Assembly (NCBI RefSeq): GCF_004118675.1
Contig: NZ_SDHZ01000001.1
Coordinates: 1,736,001-1,800,000, forward strand
DNA: 64,000 nucleotides
Direction of reading: 5' to 3'
From: Filimonas effusa
GTDB taxonomy: Bacteria > Bacteroidota > Bacteroidia > Chitinophagales > Chitinophagaceae
A program made the position numbers and the translations under genes. Each line of letters begins with the position of its first letter. The stretch's first letter is position 1. Shown in pieces: positions 16,863-24,215 of this stretch. The notes beneath the pieces were generated by a model, which did not search any database, was not told the origin of the DNA, and was given only the letters and a program-made list of their open reading frames with translations.

Positions 16863-17657
16863 TCACTTTCTCTTACCAAACACCAACGCTACGTGTGCAT
16901 TGAAAAAGAACTTTTTATCGGATCCTGTCACCATAATGGGCATATCCTTGGTATAATATTCAGCGTTCACCCCCACTTCGAGTGCAGATAACAAGTCGTT
17001 AAAGCGGCCATAATCGAATCGCAGGGCGAGCCTGGCATGTACACCGGGTACATAATCGATGTTGCCGAAGCCTTTAAAGGGGCCGCTGCTTCCTACGATA
17101 GCTCCCGGGTCGAGGAAGACCGTTTTATTATCGTTGTAGCGGATATCTTTTTCTACTCCGCCTTCATTTACTACGAGGTAATAGGGTTTAAGCATACCGA
17201 GGGAGAGGCCTCCGCCGTAGATGGCAGATACGGCTACGCCGTTACGGTTACCTTTTCCTCCTATCATGTATTGTTGTGCAAGTCCGCCTTTGAGGTAGTA
17301 GAAGTTATTTTGTTTGCCGAAGATGAAGGGATTTCCGTAGTAGAAGAATCCGTCGCCGCGGGTTCTTTTTTCTTCTTTGGCGTTTTTGCGTTCACCGAGT
17401 TCAATCCACCACAGGTTTGTTTTTGTGATGGTTTTATACTTGCCATGTTCATAGAAGATGCCATAGCCATCGGTATTGAGCTTAATGCCGAATTCGCCCT
17501 GCTTATTGAAGATAAGGGCGCCTTCTTCCTCCTGCTTTATCAACTGGTTAATGCGTTGCTTCCGTTCTTCTTTCTTCTGCTGCCTAGTGTTGGCAGTTTG
17601 TCCAAATCCGGCCGCCGTAATGATAACTGCTATCGCTACTAAAAATGTTTTCTTCAC
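16863..17657 (-). CDS. Secreted beta-rich protein, probable outer-membrane barrel; GTG start
   Basis: 264 residues from a GTG at 17657, which gives a clean signal peptide (VKKTFLVAIAVIITAAGFGQ). A longer in-frame ATG at 17747 would place 30 residues without signal features in front and overlap the divergent OsmC gene by 46 bases. The mature N-terminus is a charged helix (RQQKKEERKQRINQLI); the rest alternates short amphipathic strands rich in Gly, Tyr and Phe and ends in FFFNAHVALVFGKRK, suggesting an outer-membrane beta-barrel. I do not recognise a named family. Confidence 0.75.
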   Translation of the reverse strand: MKKTFLVAIAVIITAAGFGQTANTRQQKKEERKQRINQLIKQEEEGALIFNKQGEFGIKLNTDGYGIFYEHGKYKTITKTNLWWIELGERKNAKEEKRTRGDGFFYYGNPFIFGKQNNFYYLKGGLAQQYMIGGKGNRNGVAVSAIYGGGLSLGMLKPYYLVVNEGGVEKDIRYNDNKTVFLDPGAIVGSSGPFKGFGNIDYVPGVHARLALRFDYGRFNDLLSALEVGVNAEYYTKDMPIMVTGSDKKFFFNAHVALVFGKRK

Positions 17658-17677
17658 AACGAATTGTTTGATAGGCG

Positions 17678-17685
17678 TAAATTTA
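17678..17685. promoter_or_regulatory. Palindromic -7-like box shared by divergent genes (TAAATTTA)
   Basis: TAAATTTA is its own reverse complement and matches TAnnTTTG except for the last base on both strands. It sits in the 44-bp gap between the GTG and ATG starts of two divergent genes, so it might serve both. Weak call. Confidence 0.3.
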
Positions 17686-17701
17686 GGCAAATTTTTCTCC
17701 A

Positions 17702-18112
17702 ATGACTTCACAAATAATTTATACCGGGAATTTAAGAACAGAGGCAAAACACCTGCAGAGCGGAACAGTCATTGAAACCGATGCGCCTGTCGATAATCAA
17801 GGCAAGGGTGAACGATTTTCCCCTACCGACCTGGTAGCTACGGCGCTGGGCAGCTGCATATTAACCACTATGGGAATCAAGGCCCGGGATATGGAAATAG
17901 ACCTTGAGGGCACTACAATAGATGTGACAAAAGTTATGGTAGCCGACCCGCGCAGGATAGGCACTATAAAGGTGGTATTACACTTCCCTCCCGGTTTGCA
18001 GGTAAGTGAAAAGGATAAAACCATACTTGAGCGTACTGCGCATGCCTGCCCGGTAGCTCAAAGTCTTCATTCTTCACTGGTACAGGAAATAAGCTTCCAC
18101 TGGAACAACTAA
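17702..18112 (+). CDS. OsmC-family peroxiredoxin-like protein
   Basis: 136 residues. The OsmC/YhfA-type fold is recognisable from FSPTDLVATALGSCILTTMGI, with the first redox cysteine, and ERTAHACPVAQSL, with the second cysteine. Such proteins reduce organic hydroperoxides using paired cysteines. Length is normal for the short YhfA-like subgroup. The stop overlaps that of the convergent DUF2851 gene by four bases (18109-18112). Confidence 0.92.
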   Translation: MTSQIIYTGNLRTEAKHLQSGTVIETDAPVDNQGKGERFSPTDLVATALGSCILTTMGIKARDMEIDLEGTTIDVTKVMVADPRRIGTIKVVLHFPPGLQVSEKDKTILERTAHACPVAQSLHSSLVQEISFHWNN

Positions 18113-19416
18113 GTGGCTCCGCTGGTCCTTAGTATTTTGTTTCCTATTGCACAATTGAGGCAGCGCCTGCAGTTGCAGTAGTTGCCGGTAAGTTCGATCA
18201 AAGCCTGGGTATCTGTTGCGTTATGAACGGATATGCCTGCTTTTACCCATTTGCGGGTAATGGTGTTTTGTTCGGGCGGGATCTGTGACAGCCAATCGAT
18301 GGCCCTTTGCTGGATCTCCGGTATCTGTTTGTACCTGCCATAAGCAAAAAGCAATGGTATCACTGCATTTATGATAATGCCGGCTGTGGCAGCCTTACCC
18401 AGTTTTTTAGGCTGGAACGATGTGTTATCGTTGAAGCTGTAGTGATAATGCCAATAGTCGTTGGCGGTAGCCTCGAAAAACGTTATCACCGAGGCCAGGT
18501 CTTCTGTTTCGGTGATGAAGGCAAAGAGGTGTTGTTTCTGGTGTAACAGCATCGCCATTTGTGCGAGCCTGAGCGAGGGGAAGGCGGCAGGCCTTAACCT
18601 GAGAAATGCGGGCCGTTGTTTTAGAACGGGCAGCCGGTATTTATGTTGCAGGAAGCGGTATTCGCGCTGCAGCATTTGCGGATAGCTATCGGTAAATTCA
18701 TCGTTGAGCAGGTTGGCTTGTCCCAATAAAAGCGCTTCGAGCTGCTGGATGCAGTGTTTATGCCGGATCAGCAGTTTTACAGGTAATGACCTGGCGATTT
18801 GTTCGAAGCAGCCGGCATTTACTTTCATACCATAACTCCGGGCGAGTTGCCACCAGCATACTTCTTCCCAATGATTGCCGGCGGCCTGCAGGGACAGCAG
18901 CACTTCATCTGCCTTTCTGCAAAGGCGTTCTACTGCCAGTCTTTCGGTAAAGGCCAGCCAAGCAAGCGGTGACAAGCAGGGTAACTGCCAGCTACAAGCC
19001 AGTTCTCCTGCGTTATGCATGAGCATGGCATAGTGCTGGAGCAGCATATTTGCCACCAACGGTTGTAATTCGAGAATAGCCAGGTGTGCGGCGTTGCCTG
19101 GAGGCTGTTTATCGTGCGACCATACCACATGCAGGATGACGTTATCGTATCTGCGATCGCAGTGATGGCGATGCCTGTACCAATCGGAAGTATAGATATG
19201 GATCTCTACATTTCCCACCCATAAAATACCACCTATCAGAATTTGTGCGTTAAGGAAATCGGGGCCCTGGTCTTTATTCCATTTCCCGGGAGCTATCACC
19301 TGTAAGGGGTCGCCCTGAACGGAATACAATGTTACCTGATTATAATACCGGTGCGCCCAGATGAACTGCAGCAATTCTTCTCTGAGGAAGGCTATGGGTA
19401 AGGGATAGGTTAGCAT
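18109..19416 (-). CDS. DUF2851 family protein
   Basis: 435 residues. DUF2851 is a Bacteroidota-enriched family of unknown function. Recognisable parts are the N-terminal LREELLQFIWAHRYY, GKWNKDQGPDFLNAQI, GNVEIHIYTSDWYRHRH and VILHVVWSHDK, and the cysteine cluster CNCRRCLNCAIG at the C-terminus, which could bind metal. I chose the ATG at 19416 because an exact TACTTTTG promoter box (19432-19439) overlaps the only longer ATG at 19434. Its order after Maf, 57 bases upstream, suggests possible co-transcription as well. Confidence 0.88.
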   Translation of the reverse strand: MLTYPLPIAFLREELLQFIWAHRYYNQVTLYSVQGDPLQVIAPGKWNKDQGPDFLNAQILIGGILWVGNVEIHIYTSDWYRHRHHCDRRYDNVILHVVWSHDKQPPGNAAHLAILELQPLVANMLLQHYAMLMHNAGELACSWQLPCLSPLAWLAFTERLAVERLCRKADEVLLSLQAAGNHWEEVCWWQLARSYGMKVNAGCFEQIARSLPVKLLIRHKHCIQQLEALLLGQANLLNDEFTDSYPQMLQREYRFLQHKYRLPVLKQRPAFLRLRPAAFPSLRLAQMAMLLHQKQHLFAFITETEDLASVITFFEATANDYWHYHYSFNDNTSFQPKKLGKAATAGIIINAVIPLLFAYGRYKQIPEIQQRAIDWLSQIPPEQNTITRKWVKAGISVHNATDTQALIELTGNYCNCRRCLNCAIGNKILRTSGAT

Positions 19417-19431
19417 AGCAAGTGCTTTGCT

Positions 19432-19439
19432 CAAAAGTA
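19432..19439 (-). promoter_or_regulatory. -7 promoter box of the DUF2851 gene (TACTTTTG)
   Basis: Exact TAnnTTTG on the minus strand, 15 bases before the ATG at 19416. It rules out the longer start at 19434. Confidence 0.55.
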
Positions 19440-19473
19440 AGCAGCTATGCTATAAAAGCTATGGTCATTTTGT

Positions 19474-20064
19474 TCAGGCCAGGTTACCGGGAGCAGTGAG
19501 TGCACGAACTACCCTGCTCACCGGCAAGCCCATTACGTTATAAAAGTCGCCATCGATACTTTTTATACCTATTACACCAATCCATTCCTGGATGGCATAA
19601 GCGCCGGCTTTATCATATGGTTTGTATTTATCGACGTAGAAAGCAATTTCTTCGGGAGTAAGCGGGTAAAATTCGACACGTGTTACATCGTAGAAGCTGG
19701 TTTCTTTTTCGGGCGTGATGAGCACTACACCGGTGATCACTTCGTGTACAAGTCCTGACAGGTCTTTAAGGATAGCGATAGCTTCTTGGCGGTCTTTTGG
19801 TTTACCGATGATGCGATTACCGAGGACGACAACAGTATCGGCTGCAAGGATGGGCGCTCCTGTTTTTCCGAGGTTATTCTTTTGGAGGTATTCTTTTACT
19901 GCCAAAGCTTTATTGCGGGCGATGTGGATGGGAACTTCCGCTATTGCCATTCCTTCGGGGTAAGCTTCATCTGTTTCCCTGACCACTATTTCAAACGGGA
20001 TCTCTGCCCATTCCAGTAATTGTTTACGTCTTGGAGACTGGGAAGCCAAAATCAATTGTTGCAT
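19474..20064 (-). CDS. maf: Maf-family nucleotide pyrophosphatase
   Basis: 196 residues. Maf proteins hydrolyse non-canonical or modified NTPs and are linked to septum inhibition in Bacillus. Visible motifs are LASQSPRRKQLL at the N-terminus, the ETDEAYPEG region, and AADTVV, whose Asp is catalytic, followed by GKPKDRQEA and GIKSIDGDFYNVMGLPV. It is downstream of the UbiA gene by 19 bases, but that gap contains an exact TATTTTTG box four bases before the ATG, so it can be transcribed on its own from a leaderless start. Confidence 0.95.
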   Translation of the reverse strand: MQQLILASQSPRRKQLLEWAEIPFEIVVRETDEAYPEGMAIAEVPIHIARNKALAVKEYLQKNNLGKTGAPILAADTVVVLGNRIIGKPKDRQEAIAILKDLSGLVHEVITGVVLITPEKETSFYDVTRVEFYPLTPEEIAFYVDKYKPYDKAGAYAIQEWIGVIGIKSIDGDFYNVMGLPVSRVVRALTAPGNLA

Positions 20065-20068
20065 ACCG

Positions 20069-20076
20069 CAAAAATA
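20069..20076 (-). promoter_or_regulatory. -7 promoter box of maf (TATTTTTG)
   Basis: Exact TAnnTTTG in the 19-base gap after the UbiA gene. Four bases separate it from the maf ATG. Confidence 0.5.
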
Positions 20077-20083
20077 CAGGCCG

Positions 20084-21028
20084 TCATGAATACAGCAAAA
20101 AGAAGACCATGGAAAGAATACCTGTGAGCATCACCAGCTTGATAAGTGAGCTAAGACGATGGTAATCTTCGGGAGTGCGCGCCGGGAATAACAAGCGGAA
20201 TGCTTTGATGAGCGGCGTTATAATGAGCACAACAGTGTAGACAATGCTGATCCACCATCCAAAATGCATGACATAGAACTGGATCGCAATGAGCACAGCA
20301 ATGAGGACTGTAAACCAAACCGAGACAAAAACTTTGGTTGCCATGGTACCCCATACGATAGGCATGGTTTTACATCCGTATCTTCTATCACCTTCCACGT
20401 CTTCCATATCTTTCACGACTTCTCTTATGAGAGAAATAATAAAAGCAAAGCCGGTATAGAGCACTGTGAGCCTGAATATTTTTTCAAAATCGAGATTAGC
20501 TGCTCGGTGATAAAGCTGGAAAAAGCGGCTGCCTTCGAGCCAGGTAAGTACTATGATAGACCAGGCGGTGATTGCCGCCACGACTACATTGCCGATGAGG
20601 AATTTTTTCTTTAGCGTTGTGGAATAAAAGAACAGCAGGATAACACAAACAAAGGAGGTAATACCTGCTATTTTACTGCTGGTATGAAGGTCGACGTATA
20701 TATTGCAAGCTATAGCCAGGAAGTTAAGTATGATATGCCATACCAGTACCCAGCGCCGTTTAATGATCTTTGCAACGATGACCTTACCGGGTTTATTCAC
20801 CAGATCGATATTGAGGTCGAAATAGTCGTTGATGATATACCCTGCAGCGCCCATGAGCACGTATGAAAAGCAGATCAGCAAGAAGTAGACGCCCTGGATG
20901 TTGTTATGGATACCTGCATGCCTGAAGATTGGCTGCAGTACGCAATATTCGAACATCACCTGCGTAAGTATAATAAATAACAGGTTAGGCCAACGTACCA
21001 GGCGAAGGAAGGCTGTGATCAATCTCAT
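20084..21028 (-). CDS. UbiA-family prenyltransferase (GGGP geranylgeranyltransferase-like)
   Basis: 314-residue integral membrane protein with eight or nine hydrophobic segments. The two Asp-rich motifs that bind prenyl diphosphate through Mg are NDYFDLNID (67-75) and the second-loop DMEDVEGDRRYG. The sequence resembles Bacteroidota homologues annotated as geranylgeranylglycerol-phosphate geranylgeranyltransferase, but the acceptor is unproven and no menaquinone genes flank it. It lies 58 bases downstream of the KdsC-like phosphatase gene and probably shares its promoter. Confidence 0.9.
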   Translation of the reverse strand: MRLITAFLRLVRWPNLLFIILTQVMFEYCVLQPIFRHAGIHNNIQGVYFLLICFSYVLMGAAGYIINDYFDLNIDLVNKPGKVIVAKIIKRRWVLVWHIILNFLAIACNIYVDLHTSSKIAGITSFVCVILLFFYSTTLKKKFLIGNVVVAAITAWSIIVLTWLEGSRFFQLYHRAANLDFEKIFRLTVLYTGFAFIISLIREVVKDMEDVEGDRRYGCKTMPIVWGTMATKVFVSVWFTVLIAVLIAIQFYVMHFGWWISIVYTVVLIITPLIKAFRLLFPARTPEDYHRLSSLIKLVMLTGILSMVFFLLYS

Positions 21029-21086
21029 TCGGAACTACAGGTGTGTCTTTTTTTGAAATATGCTGTATAAATGAAAATACGATAAT

Positions 21087-21608
21087 TTATTGCGATTTCA
21101 CCCTGGTGTCGACCATCCAGTCGCCACGCAGTTTCATTGTTTTTTCGATGACATCCCTGCCGCAACCTTCTCCCCCTTTGAACGGGGAGATATAACGTGC
21201 GATACCCCTGATCTCTGTTACGGCATCGGCGGGGCAGCAAGGCAGTCCAACAGATAACATGGCCTCGTAATCGGGGATATCATCGCCCATAAAGAGGACT
21301 TCCTGTGGCTGCAGGCCGTGGGCAGCCATATACTGCAAGAGGCATTCCAATTTGTTTTCCACCTTCATGAAGACCTCTGTAACGCCTAATTTATGGAGCC
21401 GTTCCTTTACTTCGGGTGAGTCGCCGCCGGAAATGACGGCTACGCGGTATCCTTTTTTGATGGCCAGCTGTAATGCATAGCCATCCTTAATATTCATGCG
21501 GCGGACCATGGCTCCACCTGGCATTACCAGTAACATACCATCGGTAAGCACGCCATCTATATCGAAAACAAAGCTGGTAACAGGCTTGAACAATTCAAGT
21601 ACATTCAT
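21087..21608 (-). CDS. HAD phosphatase, KdsC-like
   Basis: 173 residues. A C0-type HAD hydrolase without cap domain, like 3-deoxy-D-manno-octulosonate 8-phosphate phosphatase. Catalytic FDIDGVLTDG (Asp16, Asp18), ISGG in motif II and MGDDIPDYEAM in motif IV are all present. KdsC-type enzymes act in Kdo/LPS synthesis as tetramers; here the sugar substrate is unproven because no kds genes adjoin it. It is the first gene after the promoter at 21644-21651. Confidence 0.9.
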   Translation of the reverse strand: MNVLELFKPVTSFVFDIDGVLTDGMLLVMPGGAMVRRMNIKDGYALQLAIKKGYRVAVISGGDSPEVKERLHKLGVTEVFMKVENKLECLLQYMAAHGLQPQEVLFMGDDIPDYEAMLSVGLPCCPADAVTEIRGIARYISPFKGGEGCGRDVIEKTMKLRGDWMVDTRVKSQ

Positions 21609-21643
21609 ACGTTATCTACTTATTGCCTCGAGAGGCAGGCCTG

Positions 21644-21651
21644 CAAAAGTA
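21644..21651 (-). promoter_or_regulatory. -7 promoter box of the KdsC-UbiA(-Maf) operon (TACTTTTG)
   Basis: Exact TAnnTTTG on the minus strand, 35 bases before the KdsC-like ATG. Confidence 0.6.
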
Positions 21652-21686
21652 GGCAAAGCAGTTTAGCAGATAAAGAATCTTATTTT

Positions 21687-21702
21687 ACGAACAGCTGTTC
21701 GT
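21687..21702. promoter_or_regulatory. 16-bp perfect palindrome between divergent promoters
   Basis: ACGAACAGCTGTTCGT reads identically on both strands. It lies between the minus-strand box at 21644 and the plus-strand box at 21721, in the -40 to -25 region of the latter, the position expected for an operator. It resembles the Gram-positive LexA box but does not match it fully. Confidence 0.45.
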
Positions 21703-21720
21703 TTTTTGAAATAAATTCCT

Positions 21721-21728
21721 TAGTTTTG
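21721..21728 (+). promoter_or_regulatory. -7 promoter box (TAGTTTTG) for an intergenic transcript
   Basis: Exact TAnnTTTG on the plus strand with no plus-strand gene downstream, only a strong terminator ending near 21815. Confidence 0.45.
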
Positions 21729-21734
21729 TGTTAT

Positions 21735-21815
21735 CCCTACGATAATATACGGGGAAATTCGGTTGCTTGCTCACAAACAAAAGTCCCCGTGCGGTTCTCC
21801 GCAACGGGGATTTTT
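21735..21815 (+). ncRNA. Putative small RNA with attenuator-like structure
   Basis: Predicted transcript of about 80 bases between the box at 21721-21728 and a strong terminator. ACGGGGA occurs at 21749-21755 and again at 21804-21810, and its complement TCCCCGT lies between them at 21784-21790, so two stems are mutually exclusive: an early one and the terminator. No ORF of useful length is present. It could instead be only a shared terminator for the minus-strand HmuY-like gene. No Rfam family is recognised. Confidence 0.35.
21784..21815 (+). terminator. Intrinsic terminator, usable in both directions
   Basis: TCCCCGT-GCGG, loop TTCT, CCGC-A-ACGGGGA, then TTTTT on the plus strand. On the minus strand the stem is followed by CTTTTG, so it can also end the HmuY-like operon that stops at 21888. 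Confidence 0.85.
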
Positions 21816-21887
21816 ATTGGTTAACAGCAATTCTTATTCAAAGGTCAGCACTACTGCCTTAAGCAGCGTGAAACGTACTGTTTTCCG

Positions 21888-22616
21888 TTAGCTTGCAATT
21901 TGCTGGTAGCGGAAGGTATAATAAGGGAAAAGGGTTCCTTTATAGATGCTTTGAATTTCGAATTTAAAGATCACTGCACCTTTCTGCCATAAAAGCGTAC
22001 GACCTGCCACTGGTTGAATGGTATGGTTATTCCACATGTATTTATACCAGCCTTTTCCATTGGCGAAGGCTGCTACAGGTGGCGGGACATTGTCGCCAAC
22101 CACCTCATTCATACCTATGGTATTGTTATCTGGATCGAGGGCGTCATCGAAATCGTCTGCCACTACGGAAGTAAAGGATTTGTCGATATACTTAAGGACA
22201 GGAGCGCCAAACCCGGTTGGAGCGGTGATATCGCCTGTAGCTGTGCCAGTGAATTTTATATCGAAGGTGGTGGATGTGCCGGCTTCATTGTCGGTGAAGA
22301 TCCAATAGAAATTACCATCGGCAGGCTGGCCGGGGCTAGTTGAATATGCCTGACGGAAAGTATCTACCTGATAAAGTCCACTTGTATTGTAAATGGTACC
22401 GGAAGTAACGCCTGAGCCTGTGATAGCCTGCGGCGTACTACCTACAATAACGCCCAGTCCATTATTGAGCGTTAAACCGGGAGACTGCACCTCTTTATTT
22501 TTGGAGCAGGAAGCTGCAAAAACAGAGAAAGCGGCGATCAAGATTAACATTGCGTTTGTAGCGCTTAGCTTAGCTTTGCCCCCTTTCAGCAGGGAGCCAT
22601 TGTTTTGAATTCGCAT
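21888..22616 (-). CDS. HmuY-like surface lipoprotein (copy 2)
   Basis: 242 residues. The N-terminus has a charged stretch, then a hydrophobic segment and the lipobox AASC (Cys at about 37). The body is beta-rich; the C-terminal KGAVIFKFEIQSIYKG...YYTFRYQ block is the HmuY signature. HmuY of Porphyromonas is a heme-binding hemophore, but the heme-ligating histidines cannot be assigned here. It is the last of four lipoprotein genes on the minus strand. The long leader of 20 residues before the hydrophobic core suggests that a later start is possible. Confidence 0.78.
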   Translation of the reverse strand: MRIQNNGSLLKGGKAKLSATNAMLILIAAFSVFAASCSKNKEVQSPGLTLNNGLGVIVGSTPQAITGSGVTSGTIYNTSGLYQVDTFRQAYSTSPGQPADGNFYWIFTDNEAGTSTTFDIKFTGTATGDITAPTGFGAPVLKYIDKSFTSVVADDFDDALDPDNNTIGMNEVVGDNVPPPVAAFANGKGWYKYMWNNHTIQPVAGRTLLWQKGAVIFKFEIQSIYKGTLFPYYTFRYQQIAS

Positions 22617-22657
22617 GATTGTGTGTTTTTGAAAGGAATGAATGGTGTTTCCTGTAG

Positions 22658-22691
22658 TGGGAGTGACGGGATCAGCGTCACTCCCATTTTT
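22658..22691. other. Hairpin between lipoprotein genes
   Basis: Perfect 11-bp arms TGGGAGTGACG and CGTCACTCCCA with a 7-base loop, followed by TTTTT on the plus strand. The genes on both sides are read on the minus strand, so it is terminator-shaped only for antisense transcription; in the operon mRNA it is a stable stem preceded by AAAAA. Confidence 0.75.
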
Positions 22692-22712
22692 ATAGGATAA
22701 TGATCATTGCTG

Positions 22713-23360
22713 TTAACCAGTTATATAAATCAGATAGGCTTTTAGTTCCAATGTTCTTCCTGCATTTTCGATAATCACCCAGTTACCATCGTCAAAAGAG
22801 CTGTCGATGGGAATTGTGGCAGGTATTCTTATAGCCAGTGTAAAATCTGTTATTGTTTCCACCGCAGCTTCGTAATGCTGTCCTGTTTTCCGAGATACCA
22901 GTGTCAATTTTGTCTGGCTTACATCGGGCAGTAAATAGTTCAGGCCGGTAAAAGTTATTTTCCGTCTGCGGCCTGTTTGAATACTATTAGTGGTTCCCTT
23001 CATTTCAAGCGCCGGCCAATTCTTTATAATTTTCAGATAATAAGTTTTTTGTCTGCCGTTTACGGTTACTGTGTAAGATGTGCCTGTAGCCAGGTTCACC
23101 GCAGTACCGGAAGCGGGGCTAATGCTGGCGCCAGCGGCTACAACAATACCGGGAGTTACAGTAGCAGGCAAAGGCACCGGCCATGGCCAGTAAACCAACA
23201 AACTATCGCCTTTGACTACCGCATTGACCTGCTGGCTTTCCAGCGCAATGGTAAAGGATACAATATCATTCACTGCCGTTACATTGTATTCTGTTTCTTT
23301 TTTACATGCAACAAACAGGGAACTGAAGAAGATTATATTAAGAAGTGATCTTTTAAGCAT
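22713..23360 (-). CDS. Lipoprotein with DUF5018-like domain (second)
   Basis: 215 residues. Lipobox FVAC (Cys19). The first domain (about 30-110) carries DUF5018-like features: NDIVSFTI at the start, then TPGIVVAAGASISPASG and YTVTVNGRQKTYYLKI. A second beta domain (about 118-214) resembles an IPT/TIG-like fold with FTGLNYLLPDVSQT. Both are surface-binding or structural folds of Bacteroidota lipoproteins. It lies 45 bases after the preceding lipoprotein gene in the same operon. No enzymatic motif. Confidence 0.75.
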   Translation of the reverse strand: MLKRSLLNIIFFSSLFVACKKETEYNVTAVNDIVSFTIALESQQVNAVVKGDSLLVYWPWPVPLPATVTPGIVVAAGASISPASGTAVNLATGTSYTVTVNGRQKTYYLKIIKNWPALEMKGTTNSIQTGRRRKITFTGLNYLLPDVSQTKLTLVSRKTGQHYEAAVETITDFTLAIRIPATIPIDSSFDDGNWVIIENAGRTLELKAYLIYITG

Positions 23361-23405
23361 AAAATGATTATAAACATTTCAGTAATTTGATAGCAGCAAC
23401 TGTGA

Positions 23406-24212
23406 TCAGGCTCTTTTCTTAGTAATACGAACAGGGTTTTTAAGCGTGGTTTGCCTGGAGTAGCTAAAGACCTTTACCGTATATACAGCATCATCGGGCA
23501 GGCTTTTGGCTAATGCTGCTTCTTCGGTAGTGGAGTTATAGACATATCTGCTTATATATACACCAAGGCTAACGCCCGCTGTAGGGCTATTGGTTACAGA
23601 AAGCGCCGCCTTCATATCATACTCTTTTTTGGTTGACTGATCAATAAGCACTACGCTGTTAACATCGGGGGATGAAAGAATATTCTTCCCGCTGATCGTA
23701 AGATTTATAGCGCTGTTGGTACCAGGTTTTGTATAATCAAATGTATATACCACAGGATTTACGGCATCGGAGCTCAGTTCATTTAACAGCAGATTGCTTT
23801 GTTGTGTTTCAAGCTTAAGTGTATATATGCGTTCGGGGCCGTTAGTGGGTTTTACTGTATACGTCAGCTCCTTTCCTGTTTTAAAAGCTTCCAGTAAATT
23901 ATCTACGACGCTACCGCTTTCGGGCGTCACTTTTGCGCCTGCCGACACTGTAATTTCCGGAATGATCACCGGCAACTGGTAGTAGAAAGGAAGGTATGCG
24001 GTAATAGTATTGCTATTATCGTTTATAGCACCATAAACAGGGTCTTTTCCTTCAGGAATGTTACTGATCTTAAATTCAGTAATCCTGTTTGGCGCATCTA
24101 CTGTTTCAGTTTTTGTGCAAGCTGTTATTGCGGCGATCATAAAAATGAAAGCCATTCCTCTTTTAAAGAGGAAAGTAGTCATGTTCATCTTCGTTTGTTT
24201 AGCAGTTTTCAT
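23406..24212 (-). CDS. Lipoprotein with DUF5018-like domain (first)
   Basis: 268 residues. Signal peptide with lipobox ITAC (Cys32). The architecture matches its neighbour: a DUF5018-like domain (ITEFKISNI, IIPEITVSAGAKVTPESGSVVD, YTVKP...RIYTLKL) and then an IPT/TIG-like second domain (LTISGKNILSSPDVNSVVL). So the two middle genes of the operon are paralogues, but sequence similarity is limited to the framework. It starts 3 bases after the preceding HmuY-like stop, implying translational coupling. Confidence 0.75.
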   Translation of the reverse strand: MKTAKQTKMNMTTFLFKRGMAFIFMIAAITACTKTETVDAPNRITEFKISNIPEGKDPVYGAINDNSNTITAYLPFYYQLPVIIPEITVSAGAKVTPESGSVVDNLLEAFKTGKELTYTVKPTNGPERIYTLKLETQQSNLLLNELSSDAVNPVVYTFDYTKPGTNSAINLTISGKNILSSPDVNSVVLIDQSTKKEYDMKAALSVTNSPTAGVSLGVYISRYVYNSTTEEAALAKSLPDDAVYTVKVFSYSRQTTLKNPVRITKKRA

Positions 24213-24215
24213 TTT

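Noticed and set aside
21687-21702. LexA/SOS box
   Set aside because: It resembles CGAAC(N4)GTTCG, but the inner bases do not fully fit the Gram-positive consensus, the neighbours are not SOS genes, and Bacteroidota LexA sites are not established here.
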